Below are positions 1 through 5,883 of a DNA stretch of 6,331 nucleotides, in pieces. Positions within the stretch are counted from its first letter, which is position 1; each line of letters starts with the position of its first letter. Below the pieces are notes generated by a model. The model did not search any database. It worked only from the letters and a program-made list of their open reading frames with translations, and was not told the origin of the DNA. Source of the DNA: Eggerthellaceae bacterium (GTDB taxonomy: Bacteria; Actinomycetota; Coriobacteriia; Coriobacteriales; Eggerthellaceae); assembly GCA_017960005.1 (NCBI GenBank), contig JAGCZM010000003.1, positions 1 through 6,331 of the forward strand. The letters are read 5' to 3'. The translations under genes and the position numbers were made by a program.

Positions 1-107
<107 letters not shown>

Positions 108-126
108 CGAAAGCAGGTATCGCATC

Positions 127-582
127 ATGCCCGATAAGCAAAGACCGACTTGGGACGAATACTTCATGGCGATGGCGCATCATGCCGCCAGCCGTACCAC
201 TTGCCTGCGCCGTGCCGTCGGTGCGGTCATCGTCAAGGATCACCGCGTGCTTGCCACCGGTTATAACGGCGTGCCCACCGGTATAGCCCATTGCTCCGAG
301 GTCGGTTGCCTCCGTGAGCAACTCGGCGTTCCGTCCGGTAAAAACCACGAGCTATGCCGCGGGCTTCATGCCGAACAAAACGCCATCATCCAGGCAGCCC
401 GCTATGGTGTCGATATTTCGGGAGGATGCATATACATCACCACGCAACCGTGTGTGGTATGCGCCAAGATGCTCATCAATGCCGGCATCACCGAAATCGT
501 TTATCAAAACCCCTATGATGACGAGTTGTCGATGTCGATGCTTCGCGAAGCGGGCATCAAAGTAAGAGTTTTCTGCGAATAA
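127..582 (+). CDS. Deoxycytidylate (dCMP) deaminase, ComEB-like, 151 aa
   Basis: Zinc-dependent cytoplasmic enzyme that deaminates dCMP to dUMP, the precursor of dTMP. The cytidine/deoxycytidylate deaminase fold is clear. HAEQNAI places zinc ligand His81 and catalytic Glu83, and PCVVC supplies zinc ligands Cys109 and Cys112. GYNGVPTG (45-52) followed by HC (55-56) is the substrate-loop signature of dCMP deaminases, as opposed to free-nucleoside deaminases. Extra cysteines (26, 56, 61, 77) could form a second, structural zinc site as in some relatives; that is inference. The start at ATG 127 gives the usual family length (about 150 aa). The frame stays open back to position 4, but that stretch overlaps the upp coding region and has no family match. 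The Shine-Dalgarno site is weak (AGCAGG, about 112-117). In Bacillus the homologue sits in the competence operon and is called comEB; here the context is pyrimidine salvage, so I assign no competence role. Confidence 0.93.
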   Translation: MPDKQRPTWDEYFMAMAHHAASRTTCLRRAVGAVIVKDHRVLATGYNGVPTGIAHCSEVGCLREQLGVPSGKNHELCRGLHAEQNAIIQAARYGVDISGGCIYITTQPCVVCAKMLINAGITEIVYQNPYDDELSMSMLREAGIKVRVFCE

Positions 583-604
583 AGATTCCCAAAACGATTA
601 TGCT

Positions 605-646
605 CAAAGCACCGGCAATGCAAAGCGTCCGGTGCTTTGTTTTTAT
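605..646 (+). terminator. Rho-independent terminator after the dCMP deaminase gene
   Basis: A perfect 11-bp stem pairs CAAAGCACCGG (605-615) with CCGGTGCTTTG (629-639) across a 13-base loop. It is followed at once by TTTTT (640-644) and then ATCTT. It lies 22 bases after the deaminase stop codon, which is textbook intrinsic-terminator placement. It separates the pyrimidine unit from the atp operon, so the atp genes should have their own promoter downstream. Confidence 0.92.
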
Positions 647-714
647 CTTGTGTTGCCGCCGTTGATTTTTGGCGTTTTGCCGCAGCTGTCAAAAGGGAAT
701 GCCCCTCAATAGTC

Positions 715-720
715 TACAAT
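715..720 (+). promoter_or_regulatory. Possible -10 element of the atp operon promoter (TACAAT)
   Basis: TACAAT matches the sigma-70-type -10 consensus TATAAT at five of six positions. It lies after the upstream terminator and about 65 bases before the first atp start codon, where a promoter is required. No convincing -35 box is seen 16-18 bases upstream (around 691-698 the sequence is AAAAGGGA), and there is no TG extension. If it is used, transcription would start near 727 and leave a leader of roughly 58 bases. This is inference from position and a single hexamer. Confidence 0.35.
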
Positions 721-771
721 GCCCGTATTCGTGTCCGTGAGGGCTTTATTGCCTTGCGCGTTTGTATCGGC

Positions 772-787
772 AGAGGAAAGACAAGTG
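772..787 (+). promoter_or_regulatory. Ribosome binding site and GTG start of the first atp gene
   Basis: AGAGGAAAG (772-780) is a good Shine-Dalgarno sequence ending a few bases before GTG 785. It decides the start against the in-frame ATG at 719. The ATG at 719 has no such site, overlaps the candidate -10 element, and would add 22 residues without membrane character before the first hydrophobic helix. Confidence 0.8.
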
Positions 788-1066
788 ATCTTACCGATTT
801 TGTTGGGTGTTTTGTTCGGGGCATTGGCCATGGTTCCGTTATGGGCAAGCACCTTTTTGGTCAAACGCGTTCCCGCCACCAATACCATGGGGCTGTTGCT
901 GGTGTTTGTGCTGGCAATCGCGGTCTCGATGGCGATTTTGATTGTGGCGCTTCTGGTTTGCAACGGAATTGCCCATGAGCAAGTCATTCCGTTTGCGATT
1001 GCGGAAGTCGCCGCATTTTTCGTGGGTGTGATCGTGTTCGCGATCACCCGCATGGTTCGTAAATAG
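785..1066 (+). CDS. atpI: AtpI-like small membrane protein, 93 aa, first gene of the atp operon
   Basis: A very hydrophobic protein with three likely membrane helices at about residues 2-24, 36-58 and 67-88, a short charged loop (KR at 27-28) and a basic tail (RMVRK). It has no soluble domain and no catalytic motif. It lies directly upstream of atpB, and the next Shine-Dalgarno site begins two bases after its stop; this is the usual place of atpI. AtpI-family proteins are not part of the finished enzyme and have been linked to c-ring assembly or Mg2+ supply (family knowledge). Sequence similarity to AtpI is not obvious by eye, and the protein is shorter than typical AtpI (about 120-130 aa, usually four helices). 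The name therefore rests mainly on position, size class and hydrophobicity. The AtpZ-type motif is not visible. Confidence 0.66.
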   Translation: MILPILLGVLFGALAMVPLWASTFLVKRVPATNTMGLLLVFVLAIAVSMAILIVALLVCNGIAHEQVIPFAIAEVAAFFVGVIVFAITRMVRK

Positions 1067-1078
1067 CAGGAGGAAAGC

Positions 1079-1879
1079 ATGGAGGGTTTGACCGGCAATC
1101 CGTTAGCGGATATTGTCGCCCCGATTGAAGAGCTGAGCGAATCGTTTAACTCGGCTGTCGTGTTCCAGTTAGGGCCCTGGAGCATCTCCCAATACACCTT
1201 ATGGATGTTCATCGTCATTGTTCTGCTCGTCGCCATCGTTTTGATCGCGGCAAAGAAGATCACCTTGGTTCCCAAAAACAAGTTCGCCAGCATGGTTGAG
1301 TACGGCTATGATGCCATACGCCGCAACATGGGCGAAGGCGCCATCGGACACGGTTACGAAAAGCACATGCCGTTTTTGGCAACGCTGTTCTTCTTCATCT
1401 TGCTTGCCAACGTCATCGGTTTGATCCCCGGTACCAAGACGGCCACCGGAACGCTTTCGGTGACATGGGCACTGGCATTGATTTCTTTTGTGTATTTCAA
1501 CTTCTACGGCGTGAAGGCCAAGGGCGGTTGGGGATACATCAAGGCCATCGCTCCGCACGGTCTTCCCAAACCCATGGTTCCCGTCATCTGGTTTTTCGAA
1601 TTCTTCTCACTGGTCATCCGTCTGCTTACGTTGGCCGTCCGACTTTACGGCAACATGTTCGCGGGCCATATGATCTTGGGCATCTTTGCCATCATGACCC
1701 AGGTGTTTGTGCTTGACGCCATTTTGTTCGCATCTCCGCTTACGGCACTGCCCGGCGTGGTGTGGTTCTTGTTCATATTCATCATGTATGTGCTCGAGTG
1801 CTTGGTCGCATTCCTGCAGGCATACGTATTTACGATACTCTCGGCCGTCTACATCGGTCTGGCGACCGGAGAGCATTAA
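1079..1879 (+). CDS. atpB: F1Fo ATP synthase subunit a, 266 aa
   Basis: Membrane stator subunit that provides the two proton half-channels beside the c-ring. The start is ATG 1079, behind a strong AGGAGGAAAG site (1068-1077). The periplasmic N-terminus (about 1-38) is followed by hydrophobic helices near 39-58, 98-117, 126-144, 168-190, 198-220 and 224-258. The key signature RLYGNMFAGH contains Arg188, equivalent to essential Arg210 of E. coli. LQAYVF near the end carries Gln247, equivalent to E. coli Gln252, and the protein ends in a typical GEH tail. The helix pair positions that are Glu219 and His245 in E. coli are His197 and Glu240 here, the swapped arrangement also found in mitochondrial subunit a. 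Length and domain order are normal. It is followed by a 90-base structured spacer before atpE. Confidence 0.97.
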   Translation: MEGLTGNPLADIVAPIEELSESFNSAVVFQLGPWSISQYTLWMFIVIVLLVAIVLIAAKKITLVPKNKFASMVEYGYDAIRRNMGEGAIGHGYEKHMPFLATLFFFILLANVIGLIPGTKTATGTLSVTWALALISFVYFNFYGVKAKGGWGYIKAIAPHGLPKPMVPVIWFFEFFSLVIRLLTLAVRLYGNMFAGHMILGIFAIMTQVFVLDAILFASPLTALPGVVWFLFIFIMYVLECLVAFLQAYVFTILSAVYIGLATGEH

Positions 1880-1949
1880 TACCGTTCGGTACCAATCCGA
1901 CAAAGAGTCGGCGGTATATACAAGACAAAGTCTTCGGGAATGGACCCCG
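1879..1949 (+). promoter_or_regulatory. Hairpin-rich atpB-atpE spacer
   Basis: Three successive inverted repeats fill the region between the atpB stop and the atpE Shine-Dalgarno site. First, ATACCG (1879-1884) pairs with CGGTAT (1912-1917) and encloses a 5-bp hairpin CCGAC-AAAGA-GTCGG (1897-1911). Second, AAGAC-AAA-GTCTT spans 1922-1934. Third, CGGG (1935-1938) can pair with CCCG (1946-1949). There is no T-run, so this is not an intrinsic terminator. The nearby packing of the operon makes the length unusual. A role in mRNA stability, processing or translation of atpE is inference, by analogy with the known translational enhancement of E. coli atpE from its upstream region. Confidence 0.5.
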
Positions 1950-1957
1950 GAGAAGTT

Positions 1958-1972
1958 AAAGGAGGAAACGTG
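1958..1972 (+). promoter_or_regulatory. Strong ribosome binding site deciding the GTG start of atpE
   Basis: AAAGGAGG (1958-1965) is a near-perfect anti-Shine-Dalgarno match, four bases before GTG 1970. The in-frame ATG 1982 is too far away (16 bases), and the in-frame ATG 1940 lies upstream of the site, so GTG 1970 is favoured. Confidence 0.88.
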
Positions 1973-2188
1973 GAAACAATTATGACAATTGCAGCCCTGA
2001 AGATCGTCGGTTACGGTCTGGGCACCATCGGCCCCGGCATCGGTCTGGGTCTTTGCGGCTACGGTCTTTGCGTCGGTGCTGCCCGTCAGCCCGAGATGGC
2101 CGGCAGACTGTTCACCAATGCGTTGATCTTCGGCGCTTTGGCTGAGGCACTTGCTTTGATTGGCTTCGTGCTTACCTTTATTTTCTAG
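1970..2188 (+). CDS. atpE: F1Fo ATP synthase subunit c (proteolipid), 72 aa
   Basis: Small helical-hairpin protein that forms the rotating proton-driven ring. Helix 1 (about 8-34) is glycine-rich (GTIGPGIGLGL), the polar loop is ARQP (38-41), and helix 2 (about 47-72) carries Glu59 in GALAEALAL. Glu59 lies 20 residues after the loop Arg39, the same distance as Asp61 of E. coli c, so it is the ion-binding carboxylate. The residue after Glu59 is Ala, and the helix-1 position that is Gln in sodium-type rings is Leu26, which points to proton coupling. Two cysteines in helix 1 (29 and 34) are unusual, and Cys29 takes the place expected for the next glycine of the GxGxGxG packing motif. GTG start, 72 aa, within the normal range. 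Confidence 0.96.
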   Translation: METIMTIAALKIVGYGLGTIGPGIGLGLCGYGLCVGAARQPEMAGRLFTNALIFGALAEALALIGFVLTFIF

Positions 2189-2225
2189 GTCGTATTCAAA
2201 AGAAACGTTTATCAGGACCTGAGAA

Positions 2226-2241
2226 AGAAGGTGTGCACGTG
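2226..2241 (+). promoter_or_regulatory. Ribosome binding site and alternative GTG starts of atpF
   Basis: AGAAGG (2226-2231) lies seven bases before GTG 2239 but only one base before GTG 2233 in the same frame, so GTG 2239 is preferred. A second site, AAAGGAG (2245-2251), lies 11 bases before the in-frame ATG 2263, which therefore remains a possible start. Choosing 2263 would shorten the basic leader of the protein but keep the hydrophobic segment. Confidence 0.55.
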
Positions 2242-2850
2242 AACAAAGGAGCAAAGAAGGGCATGGTAAAGGCGCTTGCGGTCGTAAGCAGCGCTTTTGC
2301 AGTCATTTGCGCGCTTCCTTCTTTGGCTTTTGCCGAAGAAAAGAGCGGCGTTGCTGTCATTTTGCCTGACATGAATGAATTCATTCCGATGCTCATCGCC
2401 TTCATCATCGTGCTCATCATTTTGGCTAAGTTCGGCTGGCCGGTATTTGACGGTATCGTGAAAAAACGCGACAGTCAAATCAAGCAGCAGTTGGAAGAAT
2501 CCGAAGCCGCCCGTATCGAGAGCGAGCGTTTGCTTGCCGAGTACAGGCAGCAATTGGCCGATGCCAAGAAGGAGTCTTACCAAATCGTTGCCGAGGCAAA
2601 GCAAGCCGGTGAGGCGCTCAAAGCGGACATAACCGCAAAGGCACAAGCCGAAGCGGACAACATGATTGCGAAAGCCAAATTAGCCATCGAAACCGAGAAG
2701 AAGGCCGCTGTGGCCGAATTGCAGGAGTCGGTAGTCGATCTGTCGTGCGATGTTGCCGCACGTCTGGTCTCATCCGACTTAAGCGATAAAGAACACCGCG
2801 CGATAATCGAGCGCTACGTAAACGAGGCAGGTAGTTTCAATGCCAAGTAA
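2239..2850 (+). CDS. atpF: F1Fo ATP synthase subunit b, about 203 aa, with signal-peptide-like leader
   Basis: Peripheral-stalk subunit, expected as a dimer joining subunit a to delta/alpha. Numbering is from GTG 2239. Residues 2-11 are basic (NKGAKKGMVK), 12-31 are hydrophobic, and ALPSLAFA followed by EEK gives a plausible signal-peptidase I site after Ala32. The canonical b membrane helix follows at about 48-63, with the family text NEFIP, then AKFGWP at 63-68. After that comes a long charged, alanine-rich helix (about 72-170) typical of the b coiled coil, and a C-terminal delta-binding part. Ordinary b subunits begin close to the membrane helix, so this leader is extra. Cys24 is not in a convincing lipobox. 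The gene overlaps atpH by 11 bases. The family call is secure; the exact start and the cleavage are not. Confidence 0.94.
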   Translation: MNKGAKKGMVKALAVVSSAFAVICALPSLAFAEEKSGVAVILPDMNEFIPMLIAFIIVLIILAKFGWPVFDGIVKKRDSQIKQQLEESEAARIESERLLAEYRQQLADAKKESYQIVAEAKQAGEALKADITAKAQAEADNMIAKAKLAIETEKKAAVAELQESVVDLSCDVAARLVSSDLSDKEHRAIIERYVNEAGSFNAK

Positions 2851-3418
2851 TCGCCTTGTTGAAAAAGAAAAGGTCGCAACGTATGCGTCCGTGCTGTTCT
2901 ACAGCGTATTCGAATCCGGCGGCAGAGACGCCGTCTTGAGAGTGCGCGACGAGATAGAGCAGGTAGTGCGGATCATTCGCGGCAACGCCACTTTGATCGA
3001 AGCTTTGTGCAGTTTGGCTTACAGCCCCGAACAAAGAAACACCATGGCTCGCGAAACATTCACCGAATGCGTTTCGGAGTTCAGGGACATGCTTGCCCTG
3101 ATGGCCGAGCGTCGCGAGATGGACTTGCTTGCGCAGGTCGAGCCGGTGTTTGTCGACGTGCTGCAGGAGAAACTCCATGTAACGGTCGTTGACGTTGTTA
3201 CCGTTGTGGCGCTTGACAATCACTTGCGCGACATCATTATCAAAAAAGCCGCTTCGGAATTGGGAACCGAGATTGTGCTCCGTGAGCGCATCGACAAATC
3301 GATTCTGGGCGGAATTCTCATGAGTGCCAATGGCAAAAGAATCGATGCAAGCGTGTTCACTCAAATCGAGAACGCACGTACTTTGCTTAAGAAATCATCA
3401 GATGGAGGTGAAAGCTAG
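2840..3418 (+). CDS. atpH: F1Fo ATP synthase subunit delta (OSCP family), 192 aa
   Basis: Stator subunit that caps the alpha3beta3 head and holds the b dimer. The N-terminal helical domain (about 10-110) includes [14 protein letters not shown], the usual opening helix. The conserved OSCP C-terminal signature appears as [12 protein letters not shown] (150-161), followed by IDASV. The length is normal. The ATG at 2840 lies inside the end of atpF (11-base overlap), with GAGGCAGG (2824-2831) as its Shine-Dalgarno site, which suggests translational coupling. The stop TAG at 3416-3418 shares its G with the atpA start. Confidence 0.95.
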   Translation: MPSNRLVEKEKVATYASVLFYSVFESGGRDAVLRVRDEIEQVVRIIRGNATLIEALCSLAYSPEQRNTMARETFTECVSEFRDMLALMAERREMDLLAQVEPVFVDVLQEKLHVTVVDVVTVVALDNHLRDIIIKKAASELGTEIVLRERIDKSILGGILMSANGKRIDASVFTQIENARTLLKKSSDGGES

Positions 3419-3420
3419 TG
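3404..3420 (+). promoter_or_regulatory. Strong ribosome binding site and overlapping stop/start (TAGTG) of atpA
   Basis: GGAGGTGA (3404-3411) matches the 16S rRNA tail very well, with six bases to GTG 3418. The atpH stop TAG and the atpA GTG overlap by one base, a stop-restart arrangement that supports coupled translation of delta and alpha. Confidence 0.88.
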
Positions 3421-4983
3421 ACAGAGATCACCGCTAAATCCATCGACGCTGCGCTGCGCAAGCAGCTTGCCCAAATCGAGACCAGTCTGGAAGCACGCGA
3501 GGTCGGTGTCGTTACCCAGGTCGGTGACGGTATCGCACGTATCGACGGTCTCAAGGGTGCGATGATGGGTGAATTGCTCGAATTTACGGGCGAAGGCGGC
3601 AAGACGGTATTCGGCTTGGCCCAAAACCTCGAAGAAAACGAGGTAGGCGCCGTTTTGCTCGGTGACGTCACCGCAATCAGGGAAAACGACATGGTTAAAA
3701 CAACCGGTCGTGTTGTGGAGGTTCCCGTCGGCAAGGGCATGCTCGGCCGCGTCGTGAACCCCTTGGGTATGCCTATTGACGGCAAGGGACCCATCACTCC
3801 GGAAGGGTATCGTCCCGTGGAGTTCAAGGCCCCCGGCGTTATTTCCCGTAAACCGGTTCATCAGCCGATGCAAACCGGTATTTTGGCCGTGGATTCAATG
3901 ATTCCCATCGGCCGCGGTCAGCGCGAACTTATCATCGGCGACCGCCAGACCGGCAAGACCGCCATTGCGGTTGATGCCATCATCAATCAAAAGGGTCAGG
4001 ATATGATCTGCATCTACGTTGCCATCGGTCAGAAGGCTTCCACCGTGGCGCAGATCGTCGAGACGCTCAACCGTTACGGCGCCATGGATTACACCATCGT
4101 CGTATCGGCAACCGCCTCGGATTCCGCTCCTGTGCAATACATCGCTCCGATGGCAGGCGCTGCCATGGGCGAGTACTTCATGTACAACGGCGAAGACGGC
4201 AAGCCCGCTTCCAAGGAAAATCCCGGACGTCATGTGCTTATCATCTATGACGACCTTTCCAAACAGGCGGTCGCTTATCGTCAGATGTCGTTGACGCTGC
4301 ATCGTCCTCCCGGACGCGAGGCTTATCCCGGCGACGTTTTCTACTTGCATTCACGCTTGTTGGAGCGCGCCGTCAAGATGAATGACGACAACGGTGCCGG
4401 TTCCATGACGGCTTTGCCCATCATCGAAACCCAGGCAGGCGACGTATCCGCATACATCCCGACCAACGTCATTTCCATTACCGACGGTCAGATTTATTTG
4501 CAGACCGACTTGTTCTATCAAGGTCATCGTCCCGCCGTCGACGTCGGCATTTCGGTAAGCCGCGTCGGTGGTTCCGCGCAGATCAAGGCCATGAAGCAAG
4601 TTGCCGGTTCATTGCGTTTGGACTTGGCATCCTATCGCGAGTTGCAGGCATTTACCCAATTCGGTTCCGACTTGGATAAGGCAACCCAGCGTCAGCTCAA
4701 TCGTGGCGCCCGCATGACCGAGTTGCTCAAACAGGGCAGATACAACCCGATGCCCGTTTACGACCAGGCCATTGCGATTTATGCGGGTAACCAAGGATTC
4801 TTGGATGACATTCCCGTAAGCGATGTCGTTCGTTTCCGCACAGAAATGCTCGAGTTTATCAATACCCACAAAGCGGGTATCGTCGAGCAACTCCGCAAAG
4901 AATTGAAGTTCACCGAGTCCATTGAAACCGAGCTTAAAGCCGCTCTCGCGGATTTCAAAGCGGAGTTTCAGGTGAGCAAATAA
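3418..4983 (+). CDS. atpA: F1Fo ATP synthase subunit alpha, 521 aa
   Basis: Non-catalytic nucleotide-binding subunit of the F1 hexamer. The beta-barrel domain (about 25-95) includes [10 protein letters not shown]. The Walker A loop is GDRQTGKT (174-181), and Walker B is VLIIYDD (273-279). The family signature SVSRVGG (379-385) holds Arg382, equivalent to the E. coli arginine finger Arg376. The C-terminal helical domain includes FGSDLD (415-420). A segment rich in charged residues, E259 to R271, sits just before the Walker B strand where most alpha subunits pass directly from the preceding helix into the strand; it makes the protein slightly longer than the usual 500-510 residues. The common LLLRRPPGR text reads LTLHRPPGR here, with His295 replacing Arg. 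The gene has a GTG start with an excellent Shine-Dalgarno site and is coupled to atpH. Confidence 0.98.
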   Translation: MTEITAKSIDAALRKQLAQIETSLEAREVGVVTQVGDGIARIDGLKGAMMGELLEFTGEGGKTVFGLAQNLEENEVGAVLLGDVTAIRENDMVKTTGRVVEVPVGKGMLGRVVNPLGMPIDGKGPITPEGYRPVEFKAPGVISRKPVHQPMQTGILAVDSMIPIGRGQRELIIGDRQTGKTAIAVDAIINQKGQDMICIYVAIGQKASTVAQIVETLNRYGAMDYTIVVSATASDSAPVQYIAPMAGAAMGEYFMYNGEDGKPASKENPGRHVLIIYDDLSKQAVAYRQMSLTLHRPPGREAYPGDVFYLHSRLLERAVKMNDDNGAGSMTALPIIETQAGDVSAYIPTNVISITDGQIYLQTDLFYQGHRPAVDVGISVSRVGGSAQIKAMKQVAGSLRLDLASYRELQAFTQFGSDLDKATQRQLNRGARMTELLKQGRYNPMPVYDQAIAIYAGNQGFLDDIPVSDVVRFRTEMLEFINTHKAGIVEQLRKELKFTESIETELKAALADFKAEFQVSK

Positions 4984-4995
4984 GGTCGGTGGAAA

Positions 4996-5883
4996 ATGCC
5001 GAACCTACACGACATAGATAGGCGCATCCGCTCCGTCAAGTCGACAAGGCAGATCACCCGTACCATGCAGATGGTTGCGGCCGCGAAGATCCGCCACTCG
5101 ACCGAGCGCGTGGAAGCGGCTACGCCTTATTCGGATTCCATGATGGAAATGCTGACCAACGTTGCCGCGCAAACTTCCGGTAACGAAAGCCAGCTGTTGG
5201 TTGAACACGCCGATAAGAAAAACGTGCTCATCGTGGTTGTCGTGTCGGATAGGGGCTTGGCGGGAGGTTTCAACTCAAACGTCCTGCGCAAAGCCGAATC
5301 CATCTTGAAGGAAAAGCGGGCGCAAGGCGCCGAAGTCAGCGTCATTGCCTGCGGTAAGAAGGCCTTGGGTTATTTCCGTTACCGCAAAGTAGAGCCGGTG
5401 ATGGAGTTCAAGGATCTTTCCGCCGATCCCACCGTGGAAGAAGCAAACGAGATATCCGCCTATGCCATCGACAAATACGTGGCAGGCGAGCTCGACGAGG
5501 TCGTCATCATCTACAACCACGCAAAGAATGCCGCAGAGCAGGTTTTGCGTGTGGAGAAGGTGCTTCCCGTCGACGTCTCGACTTTGACCGCAAACAAAAA
5601 GCAGAACGAGGAGACGGTCGCAAGCTCTTCGGAGTTTGAGCCCGATGCCGGAGAAGTGCTTGATTCTCTGTTGCCCGCCTATGTGCGCACCACCGTATAT
5701 CACGCACTTATCGATTCTGCGGCAGGCGAGCAGGCCGCAAGGCGTTCTGCCATGAAATCGGCAACCGATAATGCCAACGAGATGGTCGATACGTTGACCA
5801 GGATTTACAACCGCGTCCGCCAAGGTGCCATTACGACGGAAATCAACGAAATCGTCGGTGGTGCCGCGGCATTGGAGGAATAA
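4996..5883 (+). CDS. atpG: F1Fo ATP synthase subunit gamma, 295 aa
   Basis: Central rotor shaft that turns inside the alpha3beta3 ring and sits on the c-ring. The N-terminal coiled-coil strand has RIRSVKSTRQIT and MQMVAAAK (24-31). The middle Rossmann-like domain contains SDRGLAGGFNSN (84-95). The C-terminal strand carries RQGAIT and EINEIVGGAAAL (282-293), the family signature. In that signature the usual RQAAIT reads RQGAIT (Gly277). There is an FEP-type segment (214-216) before VLDSLLPAYV, as in Gram-positive relatives. Length is normal. It starts 12 bases after the atpA stop behind a weak site (AAGG 4982-4985, GGTGG 4988-4992). It ends directly against the atpD start. Confidence 0.97.
   Translation: MPNLHDIDRRIRSVKSTRQITRTMQMVAAAKIRHSTERVEAATPYSDSMMEMLTNVAAQTSGNESQLLVEHADKKNVLIVVVVSDRGLAGGFNSNVLRKAESILKEKRAQGAEVSVIACGKKALGYFRYRKVEPVMEFKDLSADPTVEEANEISAYAIDKYVAGELDEVVIIYNHAKNAAEQVLRVEKVLPVDVSTLTANKKQNEETVASSSEFEPDAGEVLDSLLPAYVRTTVYHALIDSAAGEQAARRSAMKSATDNANEMVDTLTRIYNRVRQGAITTEINEIVGGAAALEE

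Noticed and set aside
719..784. Upstream ATG start for the first atp gene
   Set aside because: No ribosome binding site, overlap with the candidate -10 element, and a good site sits before GTG 785.
706..1293. Antisense open frame (195 codons) opposite the atpI-like gene and atpB
   Set aside because: The translation is Thr/Ala/Asn-rich, as expected from the complement of membrane-protein codons; no start signal or domain was seen.
1940..1969. Upstream ATG start for atpE
   Set aside because: It lies before the strong AAAGGAGG site and in the hairpin spacer; the added residues are not part of normal subunit c.
2212..2222. Palindrome TCAGG-A-CCTGA in the atpE-atpF spacer
   Set aside because: The one-base loop cannot form a stable RNA hairpin, and a single short palindrome is expected by chance; no operator evidence.
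1607..2254. Antisense open frame (215 codons) opposite atpB and atpE
   Set aside because: Same reason: a shadow of conserved genes, with low-complexity His/Gln/Asp-rich translation and no family resemblance.
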